Shown: positions 1 to 8,822, numbered from the stretch's first letter. The stretch is DNA of 64,000 nucleotides from Nocardia colli (GCF_008704205.1 NZ_VXLC01000051.1:1-64000), one strand, 5' to 3'. The notes: a model not told the origin generated them from the letters alone. Numbers and translations are program-made.

Positions 1-1
1 C

Positions 2-424
2 AACGGTTTCGACCCCGGGGTCCCGACTGCCTGGCTGGTCGAGGGGTTGCTGCGCTATGTCCCGGCGGACGCGCAGGACCGGCTCCTGACCGCCATCGCG
101 GCACTCAGCGCGCCGGGAAGCCGGGTGGCGATCAATACGACGCCGCGCGACCTGACATCGAAAATGCAAGAGCAGGAAGACGCTCGCGACCGGATGCTGG
201 CCTCGCTGGGCATCGACCTCGACGTCGACGCGCTCTGGTATCCAGCCGACGGCCGGACCGATCCGGTCGGCTGGTTCACCGAACAGGGCTGGACGGTCGT
301 GTGCGTCGATCCGGTCGCCGTGCTGACCGGGCGCGACCGCAGAGTACCCAGTGAAGTCGCCGAGGAGATGCGCTCCCACATGCTGATGACCGCAACCCGA
401 CCTGGAGGAGACAACACACTGTGA
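2..424 (+). CDS. Class I SAM-dependent methyltransferase, C-terminal part (TIGR00027-like)
   Basis: The frame is already open at base 2, so the 5' part lies outside the window. About 140 residues remain. The first visible residues read F-x-P-G-V-P-T-A-W-L-V-E-G-L-L, the phrase typical of the large actinobacterial TIGR00027 family of putative SAM methyltransferases (leucine carboxyl methyltransferase fold). The family's WFTEQGW-like segment near the C terminus is also present (WFTEQGWTV). The Rossmann SAM-binding motif is upstream of the window and cannot be checked. Such enzymes occur in many copies in mycobacteria and Nocardia, and their substrates are mostly unknown. It converges on the acyl-AMP ligase gene that ends 69 bp downstream. 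Confidence 0.8.
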   Translation, partial: NGFDPGVPTAWLVEGLLRYVPADAQDRLLTAIAALSAPGSRVAINTTPRDLTSKMQEQEDARDRMLASLGIDLDVDALWYPADGRTDPVGWFTEQGWTVVCVDPVAVLTGRDRRVPSEVAEEMRSHMLMTATRPGGDNTL

Positions 425-492
425 TGCCGCCGACTGTCGGGCGATCGGCGATCGGCGACCGGTCGGTCGGTCTCGAAGGCGTTCCTGATGCG

Positions 493-2223
493 TTACATCC
501 AGTCATGGCTTGACATCGAATCAGCGCGCTTGTCCTTGGCGAACATGATGTGCAATTCGCCGGACATGTACGCCGCTCGGCACGCGAGGCGCTGGACTCT
601 ACCGCTATCGGTCTTGAACATAGTGCCCGGCTGGATCAGCAGCAGCGCCGCGAGTATGAGCCCGTGCTCGGTTGCGACTGCGGCACATACGGCGTTTGCC
701 GCGTCGGCCAGTCGATGGTGATCCGTGCCGCGCGCTTCTGCCACCACGACCGGCTGTCCGCCGTCCGGTCCGATGCCGACGGAGAACGCGGCTACGCACC
801 CTGCCCGGATGATGTCGTGTGCGCTTTCGACGGTTGATTCGATGTCCAGTGGATTGTGGTTGCGCCCCTGGACAATCAGGAGTTCCGTGCTTCGCCCGGT
901 CACGAAAAGCTCTCCCTCCGAGAGGAATCCGAGATCTCCGGTGCGGAGATAGTGGTGGTCGTTGCCGGGCATGGTTGCCCCGAATGTTTCGGAGGTAGCC
1001 TGCTGGTCTCGGAAATAGCCTGCGGCGACGCTGTTCCCCGCGACCCATATCTCGCCTTCGACTCGGTCGGCATGCGCAATACCGGTCGCGGGGTCGACGA
1101 CCGCGATCGACATCCCTTCGACTGCGTGCCCCCCACCGACCAACTCGGTGTTTTGTGCGCTGCCCTGCCGAGAAATCTCATGGAACGTCGGCCGTGCTCG
1201 CGGAGGTGACGCGGTGACGAGCAGAGTGGCCTCGGCGAGACCGTAGACGGGGTGATGCGATTCGGCACGAAAGCCGACCCGGCCGAAGGCATTGCTGAAC
1301 TGTCGTATCGTCGCGGCCTGTACCGGCTCGGAGCCGTTGAACGCCACCTGCCACCGGCTCAGGTCGAGGTGATCGATCTGGTCCGGTGCGATCCGGCGCG
1401 CGCACAGATCGTAGGCAAAGTCAGGGCCTCCGCTGGTGTGCGCGCGGAAGGTGGAGATCGCCTGCAGCCATCGCTCAGGTCTCTGCAGGAAATGCAGGGT
1501 CGACATCAATACTGAATTGGCGCCGAGATAGACCGTATGTAACAGCGGCGCGATGAGTCCCATGTCCCGGTACATCGGCAGCCAGCTGGCGAACAGCGCT
1601 CCGTCCCATTGCTCGGCCACCGCTTGGTCGTGACCCAGCCCCACGGCGAGCGCGTGTTGGTTGTGCAGCAGATTTTCATGTGAGATCAAGACACCGCGCG
1701 GCGCGGTAGTCGAGCCAGAGGTGTACTGGATCAGCGCGATCGAATCCGGACCGAGATCGGGTTCCCGCCAAACAGCGGCCTCTTCGTTCCCGATCTGGTC
1801 GGACGTAATCCATCGGAGCCCACTCAACTCAGGGATTTCCGCGCACAGCGGGACCGATTCCACGACGATCCGCGACGGAGCGAGCACCACATCCGGCTCG
1901 GCGTTGGCGGCAATGCGCCGCAGCCGGCACAACGAACGGATTTCCCTCGTGGGCGGTGGCGCGGGAACCGCGATCACTCCTGCGGCCAGACAGCCGAAGA
2001 AGGCTTCGACGAACTCCAAGCCTGCCGGATACAGCAGCAGCGCTCGGCGCGGCTTCGAGTCCTGCAGCGCCGAGGCGATCGCTCGAGCACGAATACCCAG
2101 GTCGGCGTATGAGATTTCACGGACAGCGCCGTCTACGTCTCCGGTTTCCAGGAACCGGAACAGCAAGTCGGTCGGCCGATTGTCGACCTGGGCAAACAGT
2201 GTCTCGACGAAAGTGTTGAACAC
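493..2223 (-). CDS. Fatty-acyl-AMP ligase (FAAL/FadD32-like)
   Basis: A 576-residue ANL-superfamily adenylating enzyme. FAALs activate a fatty acid as acyl-adenylate and pass it to an acyl carrier protein or polyketide synthase, not to CoA. The ATP/AMP P-loop reads YTSGSTTAPRGV, and the phrase LPMYRDMGLI and the SGGPDFAYDLC segment are characteristic of FadD32-type FAALs. The C-terminal hinge YLRTGDLG is present. The start is placed at the GTG (VFNTFVETL) because GAGGAAG lies just upstream; the longer frame to 2337 adds an arginine-rich leader unlike the family. No acyl carrier protein or PKS gene is adjacent, so its acceptor is unknown. The C-terminal ~30 residues after the usual domain end are variable. 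Confidence 0.85.
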   Translation of the reverse strand: MFNTFVETLFAQVDNRPTDLLFRFLETGDVDGAVREISYADLGIRARAIASALQDSKPRRALLLYPAGLEFVEAFFGCLAAGVIAVPAPPPTREIRSLCRLRRIAANAEPDVVLAPSRIVVESVPLCAEIPELSGLRWITSDQIGNEEAAVWREPDLGPDSIALIQYTSGSTTAPRGVLISHENLLHNQHALAVGLGHDQAVAEQWDGALFASWLPMYRDMGLIAPLLHTVYLGANSVLMSTLHFLQRPERWLQAISTFRAHTSGGPDFAYDLCARRIAPDQIDHLDLSRWQVAFNGSEPVQAATIRQFSNAFGRVGFRAESHHPVYGLAEATLLVTASPPRARPTFHEISRQGSAQNTELVGGGHAVEGMSIAVVDPATGIAHADRVEGEIWVAGNSVAAGYFRDQQATSETFGATMPGNDHHYLRTGDLGFLSEGELFVTGRSTELLIVQGRNHNPLDIESTVESAHDIIRAGCVAAFSVGIGPDGGQPVVVAEARGTDHHRLADAANAVCAAVATEHGLILAALLLIQPGTMFKTDSGRVQRLACRAAYMSGELHIMFAKDKRADSMSSHDWM

Positions 2224-2458
2224 GAACCACTTCCTCTGCAGGTGAACGCGAGATCTCGGCAAGTTCAGAGTGCCTCGGCCTCGGGAAACGGCACGGCACC
2301 GGTCGACACAGCGCACAGAATGTAGCCGAGATTTCACGGATTCCCAGGGCTGGGAAGGGCTCGTATCTCAGCCTGGCACCGCCGTCGTCCCAGCGCGCGC
2401 AGCCCGATGGTGCTGATTCGTGTCGCCGCGCGGAGTCGCTGCGCACATCACGAGGAAA

Positions 2459-2485
2459 GCCGCCGAGTGACTTCTACTCGGCGGC
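2459..2485 (-). terminator. Second hairpin after the exported-protein gene
   Basis: Ten-base arms (gccgccgagt at 2459-2468 and its complement at 2476-2485) with a 7-base loop follow the first hairpin directly. Together the pair forms a tandem terminator-like structure between the exported-protein gene and the acyl-AMP ligase gene transcribed the same way. Confidence 0.45.
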
Positions 2486-2494
2486 GGAATCCGG

Positions 2495-2531
2495 TGCGGT
2501 GCGCAAGAACTCCGAGTTCTTGCGCACCGCA
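2495..2531 (-). terminator. Perfect 17-bp hairpin downstream of the exported-protein gene
   Basis: Two perfectly complementary 17-base arms (2495-2511 and 2515-2531) enclose a 3-base loop. The hairpin lies 26-62 bp past the stop of the minus-strand exported-protein gene, consistent with a transcription terminator, although no U-tract is obvious. Confidence 0.6.
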
Positions 2532-2556
2532 ACCATCTATTTCAACGATCCGACGG

Positions 2557-3162
2557 TCATGCGATCAGACAGCCGAGTGCGGCACCTACGAGCACTGCAA
2601 GGGGAATCGTCACGATCGCTCCGACGACGAAGAGCAGGGCCCCGACCAGAGCGCCGATCACTGCCCCGATTGCGCCGCCGACGATCGCGCCTGGTACGCA
2701 GCCGAGCAGGACCACATCGTGGGCATCGGCAATTGCCTGGACCTTGTCGGCCTGCTGAATTTCTTTGACACTGTGCCGAAACTCTTGGACATCCGACACG
2801 GCCGCTCCGGGGGCATCCGCCGATCGAAGCGTCAGAGTCGTTCCGTCGGAACCGATCTGCGGGGCGAGGTGGATTTGCTGACCCGACGCCTGGATTGCCA
2901 TCGGCAAGCGTGCGAGTTCCACACCGTCCGGCGCGGTGACGCTGACCGCCGTGCCGTCCCTGGAAATCTCGAACCGCCCGGATGTCAGTGTTGTGCTCAC
3001 GCCCTGGTGGTCCTGGCTCAACTCGGAGGTATAGCCGACACCGTGCTCGACCCTGCTGAGAGCGGTGGTCGCTTCGGTCGGTTCGGCATAGGCAGTACCT
3101 GCGGTGATACCGGTGGCCGCGATAGCGATGAAGGCGGTTGCGGCGAGTTGCTGCATTTTCAT
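2557..3162 (-). CDS. Exported protein with C-terminal hydrophobic Gly/Ala segments
   Basis: A 201-residue protein with a clear Sec signal peptide (MKMQQL... to the AYA/EPTE cleavage site near residue 26). A soluble beta-rich middle part of about 115 residues follows, then a C-terminal third that is almost entirely hydrophobic with GGAIGAVIGALVGALL-type small-residue repeats. That composition suggests one or two membrane-inserting helices. Proteins of this layout are common and uncharacterised in Nocardia. The start at 3162 is chosen because AGGGAA lies 5 bases upstream; the frame stays open to 3282 but that part has no signal-like features. No enzymatic motif is seen, so no function is assigned. 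Confidence 0.65.
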   Translation of the reverse strand: MKMQQLAATAFIAIAATGITAGTAYAEPTEATTALSRVEHGVGYTSELSQDHQGVSTTLTSGRFEISRDGTAVSVTAPDGVELARLPMAIQASGQQIHLAPQIGSDGTTLTLRSADAPGAAVSDVQEFRHSVKEIQQADKVQAIADAHDVVLLGCVPGAIVGGAIGAVIGALVGALLFVVGAIVTIPLAVLVGAALGCLIA

Positions 3163-3651
3163 GAGTTTCCCTACTTTGTCGCTCCGGCTCCAACGCCGGA
3201 TTCTTTCATCGAACTTGTTCGAAACCGCTTGCGGTGTTGACGAACATCTGAACGGTGCGTGGCGGGCACTGGCGGAGCACACCGTTCATCCATCGATCCC
3301 ATTACTTATTGGGACCATCCCTGCAGATGCCGAAGAACTCTTGGGGCGTCAACGATGTAACAAAACCAGCGGATTGTCCGGTCGATGGCAGGGCGATGAC
3401 AAAATTGGTGACTGGTCGAGATGATTCACGAGTATCACACCAGAATCTGCGTAGGGTCGCTTTCTGTGTTCCCAGTGGCGGGGAGCTGTCGATAATCGCC
3501 TGGACCTGCGACTGGTGACTCGGCTGTTCTGCTCGAGACATGGCGGTTTAAATTAATGCCGAGCGCGGGTGGCGCCGGTGCTCGACGACTTTTAGTCCTC
3601 GGGGCGTCTCGATTTCCGAGACCGGCAGTTGTCGCGGATGGCCGAATCGGC

Positions 3652-3880
3652 CTATCGGCGAGGTACTGTAACTCGTGCTTTCTTGGCGGGTGCCAGAGTA
3701 AGGCCACGAAAGTGGGTGCGCTCGTCGGGCGCTCCGGTCGTTTCCAGGGAAAAATCCCTGAGTAATGTCCTCAACACGACGTTCATCTCCATGGTGGCGA
3801 ACGCGGCGCCGAGGCAGCGACGAACACCGCCGCCGAACGGAATCAGGCCGTGGGTGCCGCGTGGCGTATCGAGGAATCGA
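3652..3880 (-). pseudogene. Cytochrome P450 remnant (heme-binding C-terminus only)
   Basis: In one minus-strand frame the sequence encodes the end of a P450: RFLDTPRGTHGLIPFGGG followed by VRRCLGAAFA, which is the heme-ligand loop with its axial cysteine, then the last beta-sheet region ending ...KKARVTVPRR and a TAG stop at 3652-3654. Roughly 75 residues remain of a protein that should have about 400. The frame is lost upstream exactly where an alkylmercury-lyase remnant begins on the opposite strand, so both genes were cut at the same rearrangement point. It cannot make a functional enzyme. Confidence 0.75.
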
Positions 3881-4192
3881 CGCTTTGGGCCTGGCCGCGA
3901 TGCTCGACACCGACGTCACCACTGATTCCAGCGACTCGGTGACCGGCGAGCCGATCACAGTCGCCCTCGAGGATCAACGTCTGCACACGCAACCGGGCAC
4001 CGCGGTGGTGTTTGTCGGCGGGCATGCTCTCGCCGGTTCTTCAGCGGACGCGTGCTGCCGCTACCTGAACTTCTTCACCGACCGCGCCGCGGCCGACTCG
4101 TGGGCGACCGACCATCCTCAGATGTGGTGCTCCATCTCGACGAAGCGCACAAGCTGGGCATCGAAATCTTCGGGAACCTGCTCCGCGCCTGA
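3866..4192 (+). pseudogene. merB: Alkylmercury lyase (MerB) remnant, truncated and frameshifted
   Basis: From 3870 the + frame reads IDALGLAAMLDTDV, VTGEPITVALED, TAVVFVGGH and CCRYLNFFTDRAAADSWATDHP, which matches the C-terminal half of MerB, including the double cysteine before YLNFFTDR. Near 4115-4122 the frame shifts: the matching end (LHLDEAHKLGIEIFGNLLRA, then stop at 4190-4192) lies in another + frame. The N-terminal half is absent. MerB cleaves carbon-mercury bonds and normally sits with merA or merR; neither is in the window. This is a dead gene, recognisable from family knowledge of the conserved NFFTDR block. Confidence 0.75.
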
Positions 4193-4349
4193 ACACGCGC
4201 TGGGCTATACGGTCACGCAGGCCGATGGTGCGGTAGCCCGCGGAGTGATGCAAGGCGATACTGGCGCGGTCCTCGCCGAGCTCGCGATCTGTCGGTGCGG
4301 CCCGGGTAGCGCTGTCGGCCAAGCATGTATGGGCATACCGGTCAAGCAC

Positions 4350-5264
4350 TCACTGTGACGCGGGACCATCGGTCCAGAAGTTGCGAGCCAGGTTGCGGCG
4401 CTGCTCCCACAGCTTGCCCTTTTCTCGGAACCCGAGCCAGCCGGCTCCCTGGTCGGCGTCGTCGACTTCCCAGGCTCCGTTGACCGCACAGGTGAGACCG
4501 GCGCTGAGTTTTTCAAATGCTTGGGCAGTCTTCAGATCGGCTTCGATCCCGTTGGTGATGATGACCTTCAGCTGACGCATTGCCTGCTGGTTCTTGCTGA
4601 GTAGTACCTGGATCAGTTCCTCGGTCGCGGATTCGAGGTGTATGTCGGGCACGACTCGATTCCACAGGGTCAGTTCTGCCGCGCGACGGGCGGGATGCAA
4701 GGCCCCGAGGAAGTTGATTTCCTTGGTGAGCCGCCGTCCGATCAGCCGGGCCAGGCGGGTCGTACCGCCCCAGCCGGGTGTGATGCCGACGTCGACTTCC
4801 GGCATTCCCCAACGAGCGCTTTCGGCGGCGATCACGAAGTCGCAGGCCATGGTGATCTCGAGACCGCCGCCGACGGCGTATCCGTCGACCTTGGCGATCG
4901 TGATTTTGTCCAGGTTGTCGAGGGTATCCGCCATGCGCTGATATCCCGCTACCCGGCGCATGGCCTGATTCGGGTTACCCCATCGGTTCATTTCGGTGAT
5001 GTCGTCGCCTGCGCAGAACGTACCTCCTGTTCCTTGGATGACGAGCACCTTGAGGGTCTCGCTGTCGCGAACGACCTCGAGTGCATGAATCAGCTCGTCG
5101 GATAAGGCGATCGACAGGGCGTTGCGTGCGTGCGGGCGGTTGAGTGTGATCGTGGCGACTTGTCCGGTGTCCTCGTAAATCAGATGCTCGTAGGGTCTGG
5201 TGACGTTGTGCGAGGTGGGAGCCCCGGCCTTCGGGACGCCCCTCAGCTGTTCCAGTTCGTCCAT
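4350..5264 (-). CDS. Enoyl-CoA hydratase/isomerase (crotonase) family protein
   Basis: A 304-residue crotonase-fold protein. The oxyanion-hole segments GTFCAGDDI and AVGGGLEITMACD are intact, and the acidic residues of GGGLE and GMPEVDVGITPGWGGTTRL fit both catalytic glutamates of a hydratase. The N-terminal ~28 residues precede the usual fold start and are variable. Substrate cannot be read from sequence; an acyl-CoA intermediate of a fatty or aromatic acid pathway is expected. It is divergent from an HxlR regulator that starts 113 bp away, with a palindrome between them, so the regulator probably controls it. Confidence 0.85.
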   Translation of the reverse strand: MDELEQLRGVPKAGAPTSHNVTRPYEHLIYEDTGQVATITLNRPHARNALSIALSDELIHALEVVRDSETLKVLVIQGTGGTFCAGDDITEMNRWGNPNQAMRRVAGYQRMADTLDNLDKITIAKVDGYAVGGGLEITMACDFVIAAESARWGMPEVDVGITPGWGGTTRLARLIGRRLTKEINFLGALHPARRAAELTLWNRVVPDIHLESATEELIQVLLSKNQQAMRQLKVIITNGIEADLKTAQAFEKLSAGLTCAVNGAWEVDDADQGAGWLGFREKGKLWEQRRNLARNFWTDGPASQ

Positions 5265-5301
5265 AGCAGGGACCGCCTTTGCTGATTGGTAGGTTTTGAA
5301 T

Positions 5302-5331
5302 TGCTACCGATGCTAGATCAGCTAGGTAGCA
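5302..5331. promoter_or_regulatory. Inverted repeat between crotonase and HxlR genes
   Basis: Seven-base arms tgctacc (5302-5308) and ggtagca (5325-5331) with a 16-base centre sit in the 113-bp divergent intergenic region. This size and position fit an operator for the neighbouring HxlR-type dimer, controlling both promoters. Binding is inferred. Confidence 0.5.
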
Positions 5332-5377
5332 TATTGCAACACACTTGGGTAAGGTGAGGCACGACGAGAGGAGACTC

Positions 5378-5896
5378 ATGACAGACGGTGAGCGGCCGCT
5401 GCGCGATTCCGTCGAAGCCGCCCTGGAACAGGTCCCGGACAGGTGGACGTTCCTGGTTCTGCGCGAATGCTTCTTCGGGGTCCGGCGGTTCATCGATTTC
5501 CAGCGGAATCTGGGTATCGCGCGCAACATCCTGGCCGATCGGCTCGACAAGCTCGTCGGCTTCGGCGTTTTGGAACGTCGGCAGTACAGCGAACGTCCGC
5601 GTCGTGAGGAATATCGGCTGACAGAGAAGGGCCGCGATCTGTACGGAATCATCGTGGCGCTGATGCACTGGGGAGACCGATGGCTCACCGACCGTCCGTC
5701 GTTGGTCCTGACGCACCACGGCGACGGTGGTGCAGTTGAACAGGTCCTGCGATGTACCTGCTGTGAAGCTGACCTCGACATTCGTGACATCAGCTATGGG
5801 CCTGCGGCCGAGTCGACACCGAATCCCGCCGGGGGAGGGGCAGACTGTGTTGACGCGTATTTAGACAAGGCTGAGGGCGCCGTCAACTACACCTAG
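5378..5896 (+). CDS. HxlR-family winged-helix transcriptional regulator
   Basis: A 172-residue HxlR-type regulator. The family core is clear: DRWTFLVLRECFFGVRRFIDFQRNLGIARNILADRLDKLVGFGVLERRQY, then EYRLTEKGRDLYGIIVALMHWGDRW. The C-terminal tail carries RCTCCEAD, a short cysteine cluster often seen in redox- or ligand-sensing members, but a sensing role is not established here. The start is placed at ATG 5378, preceded by GAGAGGAGAC; the frame is open to 5345. It is transcribed away from the crotonase gene and likely regulates that gene and itself through the 5302-5331 palindrome. Confidence 0.85.
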   Translation: MTDGERPLRDSVEAALEQVPDRWTFLVLRECFFGVRRFIDFQRNLGIARNILADRLDKLVGFGVLERRQYSERPRREEYRLTEKGRDLYGIIVALMHWGDRWLTDRPSLVLTHHGDGGAVEQVLRCTCCEADLDIRDISYGPAAESTPNPAGGGADCVDAYLDKAEGAVNYT

Positions 5897-6312
5897 TTCG
5901 AGAACCGCCAGAATTCCGCGTGCTGACCCGGCCGGATGACTGGTTGTCGCGGAACTCTTCGATCCGCACTGCGCAGCGCTTCGGCTTGCACGTACGGATC
6001 GTTGGGCGCCCAGCGCGGGTCGTTCGCCGCGCCGTACATGTTCTCCAGGTGCGCCCAGCCCCAGGTCTCCACGGTCAGCCGGACGAACTCCTTGCCGACC
6101 GGGTCGCTGATCTGCGCGCAACCGCTGTACGCGGCGACGCTGGAGTAGAGGTCACCGCTGGTCGCGGCGAGCGCGAGGGTGGTGGTGCCCGCCATGGAGA
6201 AGCCCGCGATGGCATTGCGACCGCTGGTCGTGAAGTATTTGTCGATGAGCGGCGGCAGCTCGCGGGTGCACTGGCTATCGAATTGCAATGAACTCTGGCC
6301 ACTAGCGGAAGC
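5893..6312 (-). pseudogene. Antigen-85/mycolyltransferase-like esterase fragment
   Basis: About 130 residues of an alpha/beta-hydrolase of the Ag85/esterase D type are readable on the minus strand. They include the nucleophile elbow GFSMAGTTTLALA and the following AYSGCAQISDPVGKEFV and MYGAANDPRWAPNDPYVQAEALR. The N-terminal ~150 residues are missing, and the C-terminal part with the catalytic acid and histidine has degraded into an unrelated tail before the stop at 5893. Intact members transfer mycolic acids onto trehalose or arabinogalactan outside the cell. This copy lacks a signal peptide and two catalytic residues and is a remnant. Confidence 0.65.
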
Positions 6313-6360
6313 TTCCTTTACGGCATTCGAATGATTTAAACATCTGAGTGTTGAGAACAT

Positions 6361-6672
6361 CTGAATGCGCGGCCCGTTCCGACCTGAAGCGCGAGATTGT
6401 CCAACCAGAGGAAGTGCGCCTTCCCGCTGTTGGGAAATCGCGAACTCGGTCGCTATGGTGGCAATTCGTGAGCATTCTGCTCTGCAACTTGCCCGATCGC
6501 TAGTTAGGCCGACATCGATGATCGTTCAACGACAACTACTCTCTTCGCTTTTGGCAAGCATCGTAGCGGTAGAGACTGCATCGCAAAGTTCAGCCGTATG
6601 CAGCGCCCTCTAAATATTTATGCTCATGGCGCACGTAAGTTGTAACCCCGGCCTTGAGACGGTGTCGGTCTC
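6361..6672. other. Gene-free stretch
   Basis: About 310 bp between the mycolyltransferase fragment and the DUF5995-like gene. No convincing open frame or RNA gene is seen. The base composition is noticeably more AT-rich than the surroundings. Confidence 0.4.
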
Positions 6673-7527
6673 GTGTCTACGGCTGATGGTAATCCAGCGC
6701 GCAACCGATGCCCCTGGACGGCTCGGCGATTGGACGGCAACATCGATGGTCGGTGTAAAATGACGATCATCGAGATGGATGGCATCGAGTGGCGGCCTCG
6801 CACTGCGCTTTCGGCCTTGCGTTCACTGGAATTGCTCAGCATGCGTCTCCGAGAGCAGAGTGATTATCGTGCGGTTTTTATCGATGTATATATTGTTGTT
6901 ACTCGCAAGGTGGTGGATGTCATCCACGCCAGTGATTTCGGTGGCTTTGTGGACCCCGAGTGGATTTCTGAGTTGACGGGCCGATTCGCTGAGGAAGCGA
7001 TGATTGCGACCAAATCTTCCCTTGAGGGCCGCTTGGTGGACAGTATCGCTTGGCGCTACGCGACCCAAAAATTATGTCAACCTTATCAGGGCGCGCTTTT
7101 GGGAATTAATGCTCACATAAATGTCGATCTCGGTCGTGTTGTATACGACTATCTTGCCCGGAATCGAGACGAAATAGATAGCGGGCGCCTACACCGCTAT
7201 CGCCACGACTACATGCATGTGAATGCCATTCTCAAACCATGCGTGAGTGAATGCCTTGAACTACTTATCTGGCATCACGGGTGCACCGTCGCAAAGAATT
7301 GGTCCCGTATCCCGATGGGTAAGATCTTCTTGGCGAACGTCGTGATGAGGATGCTTAAATGCTGGCGTAACCATGTTTGGAATGAGATAATGTCGCTGTG
7401 GAGTGCGTCAGGGGAATGCGAGCGCAAAGACATCCTCAATCGAATGGACCGTCGATCAGCTCGGCTCGCGAAATTGATCTGCTCGAACCGACCCGCCAAT
7501 GCGCCACGGTGGTCAAGTTCCACATAG
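6673..7527 (+). CDS. DUF5995-family protein
   Basis: A protein of 284 residues from the GTG at 6673, or 255 from ATG 6760 (MTIIEMDGIEW); neither start has a strong ribosome binding site. The segment YRAVFIDVYIVVTRKVVDVIHA, DPEWISELTGRFAEEAM, and especially LLGINAHINVDLGRVVYDYL match the uncharacterised DUF5995 family, whose hallmark is an N-A-H-I-N-x-D-L motif in a helical bundle. A hydrophobic tract follows in the C-terminal half. The function of the family is unknown. The gene is AT-richer than its neighbours and uses codons such as ATA and TTA that are rare here. It lies among pseudogenes, so recent acquisition is likely. Confidence 0.65.
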   Translation: MSTADGNPARNRCPWTARRLDGNIDGRCKMTIIEMDGIEWRPRTALSALRSLELLSMRLREQSDYRAVFIDVYIVVTRKVVDVIHASDFGGFVDPEWISELTGRFAEEAMIATKSSLEGRLVDSIAWRYATQKLCQPYQGALLGINAHINVDLGRVVYDYLARNRDEIDSGRLHRYRHDYMHVNAILKPCVSECLELLIWHHGCTVAKNWSRIPMGKIFLANVVMRMLKCWRNHVWNEIMSLWSASGECERKDILNRMDRRSARLAKLICSNRPANAPRWSSST

Positions 7528-7637
7528 GCGGGTTCGCCGGTACCGAGCAGATCGATATAACCGTCCTCGGCGATCGTTGTCGGCAGCACCTTCCGCCCGA
7601 CCACCGCATTCTCTGAGGGAAGACTAAGCAAGTAAAA

Positions 7638-7668
7638 GTGCATGATCGACTGCCAGGCGATCATGCAC
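7638..7668. terminator. Hairpin downstream of the DUF5995-like gene
   Basis: Perfect 11-base arms gtgcatgatcg (7638-7648) and cgatcatgcac (7658-7668) with a 9-base loop, about 110 bp past the stop. It may be a terminator or a leftover recombination site; no U-tract follows. Confidence 0.4.
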
Positions 7669-8029
7669 CTGTTCCGTCCCGACTCTTGATGCCGTCAACC
7701 CATTTCGGTCACTTCCCCTGATTCCGGCCCGTTCAGGTCAAGCACCGCATCTTTTCGCCTGCAAGGGTAGGCCGGATCTTGCGGGGTTAGCCCAAAGTCG
7801 GCCCTCGACCAGTGACGATTCAAGGTTCGATGCGGTGGGTGTCGACATCTGGCGGATTGTGAATGGATAGATCGCCGAGCACCGGGATATCGGACACTCC
7901 ATTTCTGGAGTGTGAGGATCCGGCCTCGGGTCGGTGCTCGCACCGTGGTGCCAGCGCTACGGCGCGGCATATCATATACCAGGGCAGAACTCTCCGATAG
8001 AGCCGCCCTCCGGATAAGGGGTTCCGGAC
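7669..8029. other. Gene-free stretch between DUF5995-like gene and SnoaL-like gene
   Basis: No convincing gene is seen. A minus-strand frame at about 7450-7664 has a coherent piece (AEDGYIDLLGTGEPAYVELD) overlapping the end of the DUF5995-like gene. It could be a shred of another protein but could not be assigned. Confidence 0.35.
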
Positions 8030-8434
8030 TCACTGGGGTGGTTCACCTTGTAGTTGCGCTGTCATGGCGGCGGTGTCTGCCAGGGCCCAGTGTTCGACGA
8101 CGAGCCCGTCCCGCACCCGGATGATGTCCATGCCTAGGACATCGACCGGTTTTCCGGCGGATTCGGGTGCGGCGCTGGTTCCGGTTATTCGGATGAGCCG
8201 GCAAACCAAGTCGTCTTGTGTGATGACGAGCTGAACGTTGGCCTGCAAATCGGGAAGCACGGCCCGCGCGGCGTCCCAGCGGGCACGCCACTCGATCAGG
8301 TTTGCCGTCGGCGGCGGCCCGTGGTTCACCGCATCCTCCGATATGTAGGACATCGCTCCCGCTAGGTCGCCCGCGTTGTATCGCGCGGTCAACTGGCTGA
8401 TGACTTCTGCGGGGCTGAGCGCCTCATCTCCCAT
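8030..8434 (-). CDS. SnoaL-like / NTF2-fold polyketide cyclase-type protein
   Basis: A 134-residue protein starting at ATG 8434 with AAGGAG 9 bases upstream. The sequence (VISQLTARYNAGDLAGAMSYISEDAVNHGPPP... ending VEHWALADTAAMTAQL) follows the SnoaL-like cone fold: the N-terminal helix pair, an early D-A-V-N-H segment, and the final VxEHW strand. Members are cyclases, isomerases, hydratases or non-catalytic ligand carriers, so the reaction cannot be named. It is divergent from the thiolase gene, sharing a promoter region that contains a TetR-type palindrome, and probably belongs to the same catabolic regulon. Confidence 0.75.
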   Translation of the reverse strand: MGDEALSPAEVISQLTARYNAGDLAGAMSYISEDAVNHGPPPTANLIEWRARWDAARAVLPDLQANVQLVITQDDLVCRLIRITGTSAAPESAGKPVDVLGMDIIRVRDGLVVEHWALADTAAMTAQLQGEPPQ

Positions 8435-8566
8435 TTCCGACTCCTTACTGTTTACGTCAATTCGGATGTGTGTCCGTGGCTCAGGAAAACATCGCTGGGC
8501 CCGCACGTGCATCCGTCGGCGAGAACTCCGGCTTGACGCGGCTGTGCAGCCAATATACCGTATGAC

Positions 8567-8580
8567 CGACCGGACGGTCG
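8567..8580. promoter_or_regulatory. TetR-type palindrome upstream of SnoaL-like and thiolase genes
   Basis: Six-base arms cgaccg and cggtcg flank a 2-base centre in the 388-bp divergent region. The arms match the core of the operator in front of the cupin gene (16944-16963), suggesting a common TetR regulator, perhaps the one encoded at 13227-13916. Confidence 0.45.
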
Positions 8581-8822
8581 ATAGGTCGGAAGCAGGTTTG
8601 GTAGCGATGAACAACAGATGCTGCCTCGGAACCAGATCCGCACGGATCAGCCCGCGACCGACCCCCGAGATCTGTGCAGGCGTCTATTCGTGAGACTGCA
8701 CACCGGGCGAATGCACACAACTGCTACGGGTATCGAGCCGATCCCAGATATTGTGCCGAACCCGAAACCATTCAGCGGCGCCGACAGCTAATTTGCCGGA
8801 GGACCGCGAGAAAGGATTTCAG

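Noticed and set aside
4193..4349. Open + frame continuing past the merB remnant
   Set aside because: It is the wrong frame for MerB, and its sequence shows no recognisable protein family; likely chance continuation.
7450..7664. Minus-strand frame with a protein-like piece (AEDGYIDLLGTGEPAYVELD)
   Set aside because: It overlaps the DUF5995-like gene, has no start signal and could not be matched to a family; a faint resemblance to replication-relaxation proteins was too weak to call.
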